From positions 62,001 to 126,000 of the forward strand of contig JBCCGG010000007.1 of the NCBI GenBank assembly GCA_039029395.1: a stretch of DNA of 64,000 nt. Reading direction: 5' to 3'. The translations under genes and the position numbers were made by a program. The stretch comes from JBCCGG01 sp039029395. GTDB taxonomy: Bacteria; Pseudomonadota; Alphaproteobacteria; Kiloniellales; JAKSDN01. Each line of letters starts with the position of its first letter. Position 1 is the first letter of the stretch. Below, one piece after another: positions 25,293 to 33,747 of this stretch. The notes below the pieces were generated by a model. That model worked only from the letters and a program-made list of their open reading frames with translations. It was not told where the DNA came from and did not search any database.

Positions 25293-26123
25293 CTAGGAAC
25301 CAGCCTTCGGATCGATCGGCCAGCCTTGGGTGAACTGGGTGTCGTCGGTGTCCCAGGCCTCGACCGTCAGCTCGCCCGGGCCCTCGGGCACGAAGGTGAA
25401 GCGCAGGCTCGGGTCCTCGCTGATCGAGATCGCGCCCTCCATCTTGAGAACCGGCTGGCCGCCGTAGCTGACCACCACCTCGCGCACGAAGTGGGCCGGA
25501 ATGTAGTAGTTGGTCAGCATGTCCCGCTGCAGGCCGGAATAGTTCGGGTGGCTGATCAGCAGCTGGACCTCGTTGGGCTCGCCGAGACGCGCCGGCTGGG
25601 ATTGGCGCAGCTTCATCTTGCCCAGCCTGGCAATCGCCTCCTCTTCATTCTTGAGCGCCGGCGCCGAGCAGCCGCCCGCCGCCTTGACGAACTTGGTGGT
25701 CATGTAGAGCTGGCCGTCGTTGGTCTCGGCGATCACCCGCATGTGGGTGTAGCTGTCGACCCTAACCCGGGTTGAAATGGTGGCCAGGCCGCTTTGGGGT
25801 GTCAGCTCGAAGACGGCGGCGACCGGCGCCGGGTTCTTGTCGATGATCAAGGTCATGGCCTTGATGTAGCGCTCGGACGTCTGGGGCATCAGCGCCACCA
25901 TGGAGATCGGCACCACGGCCGCGTCATGGGCCCGGTAGGGCGCGTCCAGGTCGATCACGCCGTCGCCCGGCAGGATCGCCCGGTCCTCGAATAGAGTCTC
26001 CCGCAGGTCGTTCCACAGCGCCTCGTCCTGATTCGCGGCGAGCGCTGGCGCGCCGAAGAGAGCGCCCAGGGCGAGCAGACTGCCGCTGGACAGCAGGAAG
26101 GAACGGCGCGTGGCACGAGTCAT
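25293..26123 (-). CDS. Quinoprotein dehydrogenase-associated SoxYZ-like carrier protein
   Basis: The 276-aa exported protein has a twin-arginine-like signal (RATRRSFLLSSGSLLALGALFGAPALA), then a SoxY-like half (ETLFEDR...IPISMVALMP region with KAAGGCSAP as the carrier-cysteine motif) and a SoxZ-like immunoglobulin half (EVQLLISHPNYSGLQRD...VSYGGQPVLKMEGAISISEDP). Such fusions accompany PQQ dehydrogenases; the exact chemistry is not settled. It is the last gene of a minus-strand group with the MBL-fold and pentapeptide genes. Confidence 0.88.
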   Translation of the reverse strand: MTRATRRSFLLSSGSLLALGALFGAPALAANQDEALWNDLRETLFEDRAILPGDGVIDLDAPYRAHDAAVVPISMVALMPQTSERYIKAMTLIIDKNPAPVAAVFELTPQSGLATISTRVRVDSYTHMRVIAETNDGQLYMTTKFVKAAGGCSAPALKNEEEAIARLGKMKLRQSQPARLGEPNEVQLLISHPNYSGLQRDMLTNYYIPAHFVREVVVSYGGQPVLKMEGAISISEDPSLRFTFVPEGPGELTVEAWDTDDTQFTQGWPIDPKAGS

Positions 26124-26196
26124 GACAAGACTCCTATTTCGGTCAGATCGCGGCAGACTACTCCAATCGCCGCCAAAAGTCACAAAAATGAAATTC

Positions 26197-27114
26197 CTAC
26201 TCCCATTCCAGCTCCTTGAAGGCGGCCGTTACGTTGCGCAGGTGGTTGTCTTCGAACAGCAGCCAGGGGCCGGATTCGCCGCCGTCGACCTCCTCCAGGG
26301 CTTGGGCCATGGTGCCGCCTTCCGCGATGATCCGGCGCACCTGGTCGCGCAACGCTTCCAAATAGACGCGTTGGGGTGTGAGCGCCCCTGGCCAATCGCT
26401 TTGCAGCGGCCCGTGACCAGGCACCACCTGGCTGGCTTCCACGGCGGCGAGCTGATCCATGACCGCGAGCCAGCCGTTCAGGCTGCCGTCGATCACCGGC
26501 GTGCGCTCGACAAACAAGAGGTCGCCCAGCCACAAGGTGCCGCTGGTGACGTCCAGCACAGTCAAGTCGTTGTCCGTGTGGGCCACCGTATAGGCGGTAA
26601 TCACCAAGGGGCGACTGCCTAGATCGATCTCAAGCGTGCCCTCGACGATCACGTTGGGAGGCACCACCTGGGTGTCCGCGGCAACTTCGCCCAGGGTTTC
26701 CTCCAAGCGCTGCAGGTAGAACTCGCCGCGCGCGGTGAGCGCGCGTGGCAGCTTTGCATGGCCGACAATCTGCGGTGCCTCGCCCAAGAACGCGTGGTTG
26801 CCGAAGACGTGGTCGGGATGCATATGGCTGTTGATCACATAGCGTATCGGCAGATCGCTTACCGCGCGGATCGCCGCCAGCAGCTTCTCGCCTTGGCGCG
26901 CACTGCCGCCGCTGTCGATCACGGCGATGGAATCTTCGCCCACGATGAAACCGATGTTGGCGATTGCGCCTAGATTCTCGGCGCTCATGTCCTCCTGGGC
27001 ACCTTCATAGAAATAAACACCAGGCGCGATTTCGCTCATATCCAAGGGGTCTGCCGCCGCGCTTGCGCCCGGGCAGAGGAGCAATAGGCCGATGAGCAAC
27101 CCACACCACTTCAA
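26197..27114 (-). CDS. Quinoprotein-associated metallo-beta-lactamase-fold hydrolase
   Basis: The 305-aa secreted protein shows zinc ligands in INSHMHPDHVFGN, VAHTDNDLTV and VVPGHGPLQ. It matches the zinc metallohydrolases that travel with SoxYZ-like carriers next to PQQ dehydrogenases. No ATG fits: TTG at 27114 gives a clean signal peptide (KWCGLLIGLLLLCPGASAAA) and follows the pentapeptide gene stop by 13 bp with GAAGG upstream. The substrate is unknown; the periplasm is the expected location. Confidence 0.86.
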   Translation of the reverse strand: MKWCGLLIGLLLLCPGASAAADPLDMSEIAPGVYFYEGAQEDMSAENLGAIANIGFIVGEDSIAVIDSGGSARQGEKLLAAIRAVSDLPIRYVINSHMHPDHVFGNHAFLGEAPQIVGHAKLPRALTARGEFYLQRLEETLGEVAADTQVVPPNVIVEGTLEIDLGSRPLVITAYTVAHTDNDLTVLDVTSGTLWLGDLLFVERTPVIDGSLNGWLAVMDQLAAVEASQVVPGHGPLQSDWPGALTPQRVYLEALRDQVRRIIAEGGTMAQALEEVDGGESGPWLLFEDNHLRNVTAAFKELEWE

Positions 27115-27127
27115 GGGGCCGGCCCTT

Positions 27128-27955
27128 CTACTTGTCGAAGATCGCCGAGCGGAGATGAAGCGCGGTATCCAGATCCTTAATCGTATCGCGGCCCTTGATA
27201 CCCATGAAACGCGCGTCCTGAATGTCGATCTGGAAAAAGTTCGCATCGGTCAGATCGGCACCCGTGAAGGTCGCGCCGCCAGCATCGGCGCGCATTAAAT
27301 CGGCGCCCACCATATTGGCATCGGTAAAGTCGGCAAACTCCAGCATGCCACGGGAGAGATTGGCGCCCTTCAAGTTAGCGCCCGTCAGGTTGGCTTTTTT
27401 CAGGATGACGCGTACCAGACCCATGGGCTGATTATTCATGTCGGCGGCGAGCTGAGCGCCAGCCAGATTGGCGCCGGTCAGATTGGCACGCTCAAGGTTG
27501 CTGACCAGGTGCGCCTTGGTGAGCGTGGCATCGCGCAAATCGGCATAGGCAAAGACCGTGCTGACGGCGCTGACCTCGGAAAGGTTAGCGCCCGACAGGT
27601 CGGCTTCGCGAAAGACCGCAACATCCAGATTGGCGCCAGCGAGATTGGCCCCTGCCATCTTGGCCTTTTGCATCTCGGCGCCTTGAAGGTTGGCGTTCGA
27701 GAGATCGGCGCCCTCGAACACAGTTCCCTTGTAGCGCCCGCTCTTGAAATCGAGCCCCGAAAGGTTGAGCTTGGAGAGATCCTTGCCGGAAAGATCAGGC
27801 GGCGCCTCGCGCGACGCCGCTGCAAGCAGGGAGACCACCTCGTCTCGGGTCATCTCCGCGGCGCCGGCGCTTTGCCCGGCGAGCGGCCAGAAGAGGGCAA
27901 AAACCAACAGCGGAACCAGAACGCGTGCCATCGGGTCCGTGAGTTTATGCTGCAC
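27128..27955 (-). CDS. Secreted pentapeptide-repeat protein
   Basis: The 275-aa protein has an N-terminal signal (LVPLLVFALFWPLAGQSAGA) and then about 35 tandem A(D/N)LXX units (GADLSNANLQGAEMQKAKMAG and similar) forming a right-handed beta-helix. The alternative start is ATG at 27931. Its position, co-directional with the SoxYZ-like and MBL genes and divergent from xoxF, suggests a periplasmic scaffold or adaptor in the quinoprotein relay; this is inference. Confidence 0.85.
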   Translation of the reverse strand: MQHKLTDPMARVLVPLLVFALFWPLAGQSAGAAEMTRDEVVSLLAAASREAPPDLSGKDLSKLNLSGLDFKSGRYKGTVFEGADLSNANLQGAEMQKAKMAGANLAGANLDVAVFREADLSGANLSEVSAVSTVFAYADLRDATLTKAHLVSNLERANLTGANLAGAQLAADMNNQPMGLVRVILKKANLTGANLKGANLSRGMLEFADFTDANMVGADLMRADAGGATFTGADLTDANFFQIDIQDARFMGIKGRDTIKDLDTALHLRSAIFDK

Positions 27956-28412
27956 CGAGCCTCCTCCCCGATCCGAGCTGATAAGGGCTTAGAATTCGCC
28001 GCCCTACATCGGATCGCTCTTTATCGATATGGCGCGATCATAGGCGCATGACGCGCCCGCGTCGAGATCGCAAGAAAATCCAGACCCCTTACATTTGTTG
28101 AATGATTTCCTAGTCATGCAAATATCACTTGCCGCTGGAACGTTCCTCAAATAGCATGGTCTCTCACTTGACGATAAGTTCGAGTTGCCCTTCATAAGGC
28201 ACCGAATTTCCTCGTGTGGGTGAACCACCGGCCGATGGAACCGATCGGGCGGGCCACGCGGGGCAAACAGAAGCACAGCCGAATCCGGTAGGGGCATCGC
28301 CAATTGGCGCGCCCAATGCCCAAATCGGCTGACCACGAGTTTCGGACCACCGACGGCAATTTCGGTGAAACCGGGGACGTGAGTTTATCGTCAGAACGGG
28401 AGGAAAAACCGA
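27956..28412 (+). other. 457-bp divergent intergenic region upstream of xoxF
   Basis: No gene is supported here; the open frames on the minus strand (28004-28336 and 28192-28476) lack protein-like character. A weak TTGACG (28168-28173) with a CATAAG-like -10 is the best promoter candidate. TGACGATAA occurs at 28169-28177 and inverted at 28385-28393. A three-level nested hairpin lies at 28276-28331, and GGGAGG is the xoxF ribosome binding site. Confidence 0.6.
28276..28331 (+). ncRNA. Structured RNA element in the xoxF 5' leader
   Basis: Three nested inverted repeats share one axis: CAGCCGA (28276-28282) with TCGGCTG (28325-28331), GGGCAT (28292-28297) with ATGCCC (28316-28321), and the perfect palindrome CGCCAATTGGCG (28298-28309). 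No T-run follows. It ends about 80 bases before the xoxF ATG, so it could affect mRNA stability or translation. Confidence 0.35.
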
Positions 28413-30269
28413 ATGAGAAGCTTCTTACGCACCGCGTGTGTCCTCGCGGCGGCGCTGGTCCTACCGGTGACCGCATCGGCCAATGACGAGCTCCTGGTTA
28501 TGCAGGAGAATCCTGCCGAGTGGGTCATGCCGACTGGCACTTACGACAACATCCGATACAGCAAGCTCGGTCACATCAACAAGGACAACGTCGGGAGCCT
28601 CAAGGTCGCCTGGACGTTCTCCACCGGTGTGCTGCGCGGCCATGAAGGCGGGCCGCTCGTTATCGGCAATGTCATGTACGTCCACACGCCGTTTCCGAAC
28701 ATCGTCTACGCACTGGACCTCAATGCGGATGGCCGGATTATCTGGAAGTACGAGCCGAAACAGGATCCGGACACGATCCCGGTGATGTGCTGCGACACGG
28801 TTAATCGCGGCGTGGCCTATGCGGGCGGAAAGATCTTCCTCTACCAGGCCGACACGACCTTGGTGGCGCTCAATGCGGCGAACGGTCAGGTGCTCTGGAA
28901 AGCGGTGAATGGAGATCCCAAGATCGCCGAAACCGGCACCAGCGCACCGATGGTGGTGAAGGACAAGGTGATTGTCGGTATCAGCGGCGGCGAATTCGGC
29001 GTGCGCGGCAGCCTCACCGCCTACAACGTGGACACCGGCGAGCAGGTCTGGCGCGCATACTCCATGGGTCCCGACTCCGACATCCTGGTCGATCCCGAGA
29101 AAACCACCCATCTTGGCACTCCGGTCGGCAAGGACTCCGGCACCAACACATGGGAAGGCGATCAGTGGAAGATCGGCGGCGGAACCACCTGGGGCTGGTA
29201 CTCCTATGACCCCGAGCTGGATCTGATCTATTATGGCACGGGCAATCCGAGCACCTGGAATCCGGTTCAGCGCCCGGGCGACAACCGCTGGTCCATGACC
29301 ATCTTCGCGCGCAACCCGGATACCGGTATGGCCAAGTGGGCCTACCAGATGACGCCGCACGATGAATGGGACTACGACGGGGTCAATGAGATGATCCTGG
29401 CCGATCTGGAGATCGGTGGCCAGATGCGCAAGACCCTGGTCCATTTTGACCGCAACGGCTTCGGCTACACGCTCGATCGGGAGACCGGCGAGCTCTTGGT
29501 GGCCGAAAAGTTCGATCCAGTGGTCAACTGGGCAACCCATGTGGACATGAAGACTGGGCGGCCGCAGGTCGTTGATAAGTACTCGACCCAGTTCAACGGC
29601 GAAGACGTCAACACCACCGGTATCTGCCCGGCGGCGCTTGGCACCAAGGACCAGCAGCCGGCGGCCTACTCGCCGCGCACCGGCCTGTTCTACGTACCGA
29701 CCAACCATGTCTGCATGGACTATGAGCCGTTCCGCGTTTCTTACACCGCGGGTCAAGCCTACGTCGGCGCGACGCTCAGCATGTATCCGGCGCCGGGCGG
29801 CAACGATATGGGCAACTTCATCGCCTGGGACGCGACGAAGGGCGAGATTGTCTGGTCCAATCCGGAGCTCTTCTCGGTATGGAGCGGTGCTCTGGCGACG
29901 GCTGGCGACGTGGTTTTCTACGGCACGCTGGAAGGCTATTTGAAGGCGGTCGACGCCCACACGGGTCAGGAACTTTATAGCTTCAAGACCCCGTCGGGCA
30001 TCATCGGCAACGTCACCACCTACATGCACAAGGGCAAGCAGCACATCGCGGTGCTCTCGGGTGTGGGTGGCTGGGCCGGTATCGGTCTGGCGGCTGGCCT
30101 GATCCGCCAGGACGTGGCAGCCGGGTGGCACGGTGCCGTGCATCCCGACAAGGACGTGACCAGCGAAGCCATGGTGGACACGGCAGGTCTGGGTGCGGTC
30201 GGCGGCTATGCCGCGCTGGCCAATTACACCCAGCTCGGCGGCCAACTGACGGTCTTCGAGCTGCCGTAA
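28413..30269 (+). CDS. xoxF: Lanthanide-dependent methanol dehydrogenase (XoxF5-like)
   Basis: XoxF oxidises methanol in the periplasm with PQQ and a lanthanide. The 618-aa protein has a signal peptide (LRTACVLAAALVLPVTASA) and the beta-propeller tryptophan-docking repeats. The adjacent-cysteine ring lies at Cys126-Cys127 (MCCDTVNRG), metal ligands at Glu194 (SGGEFG) and Asn278 (GTGNPS), and catalytic Asp320 with the lanthanide-diagnostic Asp322 (DEWDYDGVNE); calcium-type MxaF has Ala at the latter position. Overall wording is closest to alphaproteobacterial XoxF5. Electrons pass to the XoxG cytochrome encoded next. Confidence 0.97.
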   Translation: MRSFLRTACVLAAALVLPVTASANDELLVMQENPAEWVMPTGTYDNIRYSKLGHINKDNVGSLKVAWTFSTGVLRGHEGGPLVIGNVMYVHTPFPNIVYALDLNADGRIIWKYEPKQDPDTIPVMCCDTVNRGVAYAGGKIFLYQADTTLVALNAANGQVLWKAVNGDPKIAETGTSAPMVVKDKVIVGISGGEFGVRGSLTAYNVDTGEQVWRAYSMGPDSDILVDPEKTTHLGTPVGKDSGTNTWEGDQWKIGGGTTWGWYSYDPELDLIYYGTGNPSTWNPVQRPGDNRWSMTIFARNPDTGMAKWAYQMTPHDEWDYDGVNEMILADLEIGGQMRKTLVHFDRNGFGYTLDRETGELLVAEKFDPVVNWATHVDMKTGRPQVVDKYSTQFNGEDVNTTGICPAALGTKDQQPAAYSPRTGLFYVPTNHVCMDYEPFRVSYTAGQAYVGATLSMYPAPGGNDMGNFIAWDATKGEIVWSNPELFSVWSGALATAGDVVFYGTLEGYLKAVDAHTGQELYSFKTPSGIIGNVTTYMHKGKQHIAVLSGVGGWAGIGLAAGLIRQDVAAGWHGAVHPDKDVTSEAMVDTAGLGAVGGYAALANYTQLGGQLTVFELP

Positions 30270-30312
30270 GGCGCGCGGGACACGGTCACGCGGTACCTTT
30301 TGGTGAAGCCAA

Positions 30313-30353
30313 GCCCGGCATCTTGACCATGCGTCGAGATGCCGGGCGCTTTT
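30313..30353 (+). terminator. Intrinsic terminator after xoxF
   Basis: GCCCGGCATCT (30313-30323) and AGATGCCGGGC (30337-30347) form an 11-bp perfect stem with a 13-nt loop, followed by GCTTTT. It lies 44 bases past the xoxF stop and would separate xoxF from xoxG transcription. Confidence 0.8.
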
Positions 30354-30409
30354 CCGCCTGGGACGCAATTCGGTAAGACCCGAGTTTAGAGGCAATAGAA
30401 GAAGACATC

Positions 30410-30437
30410 GCGCCCGAACAGCGTGTCTACCGGGCGC
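30410..30437 (+). promoter_or_regulatory. Hairpin immediately before the xoxG ribosome binding site
   Basis: GCGCCCG (30410-30416) pairs with CGGGCGC (30431-30437) around a 14-nt loop. The xoxG Shine-Dalgarno (AGGATAGAGGA) starts two bases later, so folding could set translation or protect the 5' end of the xoxG mRNA. Confidence 0.35.
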
Positions 30438-30453
30438 AGGATAGAGGACGCTC

Positions 30454-30936
30454 ATGCTAACTGCGATTACCCGCCGAGCTGCGTGTTTGCTTGCGGTTTT
30501 GGGTCTGGCGGCGGTCGGATCCCTGTGGCCCAGCTCCCTGCCGGCGCAAGACGAAGAAAAGCCCTACCAAGTGATCGACGGTGTCGTCGACTGGTACACC
30601 TTCAGCGGCTTCCGGCGCTATCATTCGGAATGCCACGTCTGCCACGGCCCCGACGGCATGGGCAGCTCCTTCGCGCCGTCTCTGCTCGATTCCCTTAAGA
30701 CTATGCCCTATGAAGATTTTCTTGAGGTCGTGGTCAACGGCCGCGAGGTCGTCACCACCTCAGAGCAAGACTCCATGCCGGCCTTCGGTGAAAACCTCAA
30801 CGTCATGTGCTTCATCGACGATCTCTATGCCTATCTCAAGGCGCGGGCCGACGGCGCGATCGGCCGTGGCCGGCCGCCCAAGAAGCAGCCAAAACCCCAG
30901 GAGGCGAAAGAGCGGGATGACGCTTGCATGGGGTAA
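30454..30936 (+). CDS. xoxG: Cytochrome c electron acceptor of XoxF
   Basis: This 160-aa exported monohaem cytochrome c has a signal anchor (RAACLLAVLGLAAVGSLWPSSLPA), the haem motif CHVCH (residues 60-64) and a likely axial Met108 in SMPAFGEN. It matches the methanol-metabolism cytochrome family that takes electrons from XoxF. The C-terminus is basic and proline-rich. A preceding AGGATAGAGGA ribosome binding site is clear. It overlaps xoxJ by 20 bp. Confidence 0.93.
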   Translation: MLTAITRRAACLLAVLGLAAVGSLWPSSLPAQDEEKPYQVIDGVVDWYTFSGFRRYHSECHVCHGPDGMGSSFAPSLLDSLKTMPYEDFLEVVVNGREVVTTSEQDSMPAFGENLNVMCFIDDLYAYLKARADGAIGRGRPPKKQPKPQEAKERDDACMG

Positions 30937-31765
30937 GGCCCTGGCGGCCCCTACGCTAGCGGCGTTTGTCGGCATTGCCGCTTTCACGCTGGCCGCAAGC
31001 CACGCTCATGCTGCCGGCGCCGAAGCGGTCGACCGATCGAGCTTGCGGGTCTGCGCGGATCCGCACAATCTGCCCTTCTCGGATAAAAGCGGCAATGGTT
31101 ACGAGAACAAGATCGCCCAGCTCTTAGGCGAAAAGCTCGGCGTGCCGGTACGCTATACCTGGTTTCCTCAAACAATCGGCTTCGTGCGCAACACCCTGCG
31201 GGCGCGACGCTGCGATCTGGTGATTGGTGTGCCGCTCGGCTTCGAGCTGCTGCAAAACACAAATCCCTACTACCGTACGACCTATGTGCTGGTCTATCGG
31301 GCGGACTCGGGCTTGGACATCACCACGCTCGACGATCCGCGCCTCAAGGGTCTGCGCCTGGGCGTGGTTGCCGGCACGCCGCCTTCGAGCATCCTGGCGC
31401 GCAACGGCCTGATGGCGAATACAAAGCCCTATCAGCTGATGGTCGATACCCGCTACTTTAAGCCCGGTAAGGACATGGTCGAGGACGTGGTCTCCGGCGA
31501 GGTGGATGTCGGCGTCCTCTGGGGTCCAATCGCGGGCCACTATTCCAAGCCGCACTCCGACAAGGTTGTCTTGGTGCCTTTGGTCAGTCAGCCCGACGAC
31601 GTCAAGATGGACTACCGCATCACCATGGGCGTGCGCTTCAACGAGCCGGAGTGGAAGCGCGAGATCAATGCCCTGCTGGACGCGAACAAGGCGGAGATCC
31701 AGGCCATCCTTCTAGACTACGGCGTGCCGCTCCTTGACGGGCAAGGCAACGCCATCACCCACTGA
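30917..31765 (+). CDS. xoxJ: XoxJ periplasmic solute-binding-like protein
   Basis: The 282-aa protein has a signal peptide (TLAAFVGIAAFTLAASHAHA) and a type II periplasmic-binding fold: LRVCADPHNLPFSDKSGNGYENKIAQLLGEKLG, RCDLVIGVPLGFE, LGVVAGTPPSSILARNGLM and VDVGVLWGPIAGHY. XoxJ/MoxJ proteins are needed for methanol dehydrogenase activation or assembly rather than transport. ATG at 30917 lies inside xoxG, and the stop overlaps the next gene start (TGATG). Confidence 0.92.
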   Translation: MTLAWGKALAAPTLAAFVGIAAFTLAASHAHAAGAEAVDRSSLRVCADPHNLPFSDKSGNGYENKIAQLLGEKLGVPVRYTWFPQTIGFVRNTLRARRCDLVIGVPLGFELLQNTNPYYRTTYVLVYRADSGLDITTLDDPRLKGLRLGVVAGTPPSSILARNGLMANTKPYQLMVDTRYFKPGKDMVEDVVSGEVDVGVLWGPIAGHYSKPHSDKVVLVPLVSQPDDVKMDYRITMGVRFNEPEWKREINALLDANKAEIQAILLDYGVPLLDGQGNAITH

Positions 31766-32313
31766 TGAGGCCGCTCTGGGCGCTTGTTCTCCTGCTCGCG
31801 GCGACACCGGCCTGGGCGCAGCAGGTTCCGGAGCCCGAAGACTACCGCATGGAGGCCTACCGGGCGCCGGTGCCCGAGAGCCTGACTGGTGGTACGGTCG
31901 TCTCCACCGATGGCGCGCGCGATCTGGCCGAGGACAGCTCGGTGCTTCTGATCGATGTCCTGCCGCGGCCACCCAAGCCCAAGGGCCTGGATCCGAGCAT
32001 CCTCTGGCGTCCCCAACCACGCCACAACATTCCGGGCAGCATTTGGTTGCCAAATGTCGGCTACGGCACCTTGAGCCCCGAGATGGCGCGCCACTTCGAG
32101 GAAAGCCTAGCGGCGCTGAGCGAAGGTGATCGGGCGCGAATTCTTCTATTCTACTGCCAAGCCAACTGCTGGATGTCGTGGAACGCCGCCAAGCGCGCGA
32201 TCGCCTTGGGCTACAGCCGGGTCCACTGGTATCCCGAGGGCACCGATGGCTGGCAGGCGGCCGGCCTGCCGACCGAATACAGCGAGCCCGAGCCCTCGCC
32301 CGAAGAACCCTAA
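31765..32313 (+). CDS. PQQ-associated rhodanese-like CXXCW-family protein
   Basis: The 182-aa secreted protein (signal LWALVLLLAATPAWA) has a rhodanese-like domain: VLLIDVLPRPPKPKGLDPSILWRP, NIPGSIWLPNVGYG and the signature YCQANCWMSWNAAKRA, then YPEGTDGWQAAGLP. It belongs to the family that accompanies PQQ-dependent catabolism genes. The paired cysteines suggest a thiol-redox role in the periplasm. It is coupled to xoxJ and ends 3 bp into the convergent gene. Confidence 0.9.
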   Translation: MRPLWALVLLLAATPAWAQQVPEPEDYRMEAYRAPVPESLTGGTVVSTDGARDLAEDSSVLLIDVLPRPPKPKGLDPSILWRPQPRHNIPGSIWLPNVGYGTLSPEMARHFEESLAALSEGDRARILLFYCQANCWMSWNAAKRAIALGYSRVHWYPEGTDGWQAAGLPTEYSEPEPSPEEP

Positions 32314-32927
32314 TCGAGATATCCCATGATTTCGCGGGAAAGCGCGAAGAGGCGCTGCTCCAAGAGCACTGGCTGCTCGCAGAGATAGGTCAGCGAGCGA
32401 GTGCGCTCGTCGAACACTCGGCTGTCCCAGTACTGCTGCTCGAGAATGGCCTTGCGCTGGTCTTCGCTGGTTTGCTCCGGCAAGGCCGCAAGTTCATCCT
32501 CGCGGCGTTGAATGCGGTCGGCCAAGCTGGCCTGACCGCGAGCGTAGCGCCGGATACCCTCAATGATCGAGGCGCGCTCCTGGTTGACCGACTCCAAAAG
32601 GCCAGCGAAGAGCAAGGTCAGACGGCTATCCTTATCGCCGCCCTGGGCCGCGGCGAAGCTTGCGACCTCGCTCTTGGCGTCCTCCAGTGGCGTGCGGCGC
32701 GCCGCGATCTGTTGCGCCAGAGCACTGATCTCCGGATCGGAGCGCCAGTCATCGGCTTGCTCCTCGAGCGGCGGACCGGCCCATACCATGCCCGCCGAGA
32801 CTTCCGGCACAAGGCGCTGAATGCAAGGCCAATCAGGGTCTACCGATTGGGCCGCCCTCGCATCCGGCGCGCCGGCCAGCGCCGTGAGAAGAACGCAGAG
32901 TCCTTGAAGCGCTTGCAGATTTTTCAT
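32310..32927 (-). CDS. Exported hypothetical protein next to the PQQ-type ABC transporter
   Basis: The 205-aa protein has a signal peptide (LQALQGLCVLLTALAGAPDARA), a DPDWPCIQRLVPEVSAGMVW opening and a long helical body (SVNQERASIIEGIRRYARGQASLADRIQRREDEL) with coiled-coil character, ending in CEQPVLLEQRLFAL. It is the last gene of the five-gene minus-strand set starting at 36695. The function is unknown; gene order suggests an accessory of the transporter. Confidence 0.82.
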   Translation of the reverse strand: MKNLQALQGLCVLLTALAGAPDARAAQSVDPDWPCIQRLVPEVSAGMVWAGPPLEEQADDWRSDPEISALAQQIAARRTPLEDAKSEVASFAAAQGGDKDSRLTLLFAGLLESVNQERASIIEGIRRYARGQASLADRIQRREDELAALPEQTSEDQRKAILEQQYWDSRVFDERTRSLTYLCEQPVLLEQRLFALSREIMGYLD

Positions 32928-32937
32928 GGCCCCTCCC

Positions 32938-33747
32938 CTAGCGCGCCGGTCCGCCACGCCGGGCGATAAGTCCGCGCGCTGGATTGTAGCCTTGAATGGC
33001 CAACGCCATAAAGACGATGGTGCACAACCCCACCACCCCAACGGCCTCCCAGTTGACCCGACCGTAAAGCGCGAAACGAATCAGCTCGACCGCGTAGGTG
33101 AAGGGGTTGTAGGCACAAATCCAATAGAGCTCCAGGCTCGATTCCTTGATGCGCCAGAGAGGATACAGTGCCGAGGAGGCGAAAAACATGGGGAAGATGA
33201 CGAAGTTCATGACCCCGGCGAAGTTTTCCAGCTGCTTGATGAAGGAAGACAGCAGCAGGCCCAAGGCGCCCAGCATAAGCCCCGAAAGGACCAAGGCCGG
33301 CAGCAAGGTGAGGTAGCCGATCAGCGGCGGCTCGACCTCCCAAAACCACGCGATCATCAAGAACACGTAGACCTGCAAGACCGAAACCGTGACACCGGCC
33401 AGCAGCTTGCAGGTCAGGAGGAACCAGCGTGGCATGGGGCTGACCAGCAGCGTGCGCATGGAGCCCATCTCCCGGTCATAAACCATGGAGAGCGAGCTTT
33501 GCATGCCGTTGAAGAGCTGGATCATGCCGACCAGGCCTGGGGTGATGTAGACTTCGTATAAAACGTAGGTCTCGTAGGGCGGGATGATCGAAACGCCGAG
33601 CACTGAGCGAAAGCCCGCCGCAAAGATAAAAAGCCACACCAATGGCCGGACCAAGGCGGCGATAAATCGCTCGCGCTGATGCAAGAAACGCAAGGCCTCG
33701 CGCCAGATCACGCCCTTAAGGCAACGCCAATAGGCGATCGCGCTCAT
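32938..33747 (-). CDS. ABC-2 type permease of the PQQ-alcohol/Lut-like transporter
   Basis: The 269-aa membrane protein has six predicted hydrophobic segments and the ABC-2 layout: WREALRFLHQRERFIAALVRPLVWLFIFAAGF, MVYDREMGSMRTLLVSPMPRWF (cytoplasmic coupling helix region), then FVIFPMFFASSALYPLW and AYNPFTYAVELIRFALYG. It matches the permeases found with PQQ-dependent dehydrogenases and the LutF component of lanthanide uptake. Its ATG overlaps the ATPase stop by 4 bp. Confidence 0.9.
   Translation of the reverse strand: MSAIAYWRCLKGVIWREALRFLHQRERFIAALVRPLVWLFIFAAGFRSVLGVSIIPPYETYVLYEVYITPGLVGMIQLFNGMQSSLSMVYDREMGSMRTLLVSPMPRWFLLTCKLLAGVTVSVLQVYVFLMIAWFWEVEPPLIGYLTLLPALVLSGLMLGALGLLLSSFIKQLENFAGVMNFVIFPMFFASSALYPLWRIKESSLELYWICAYNPFTYAVELIRFALYGRVNWEAVGVVGLCTIVFMALAIQGYNPARGLIARRGGPAR

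Noticed and set aside
28004..28476. Minus-strand open frames in the xoxF upstream region
   Set aside because: No homology-like motifs and no ribosome binding site; they overlap the leader elements of xoxF.
28413..30269. Calcium-type methanol dehydrogenase MxaF
   Set aside because: The residue two after the catalytic Asp is Asp (DYD), the lanthanide signature, and no mxaI gene is nearby.
28461..30455. 664-aa open frame on the minus strand opposite xoxF
   Set aside because: It is a GC-driven shadow of xoxF; composition has no protein-like pattern and no ribosome binding site.
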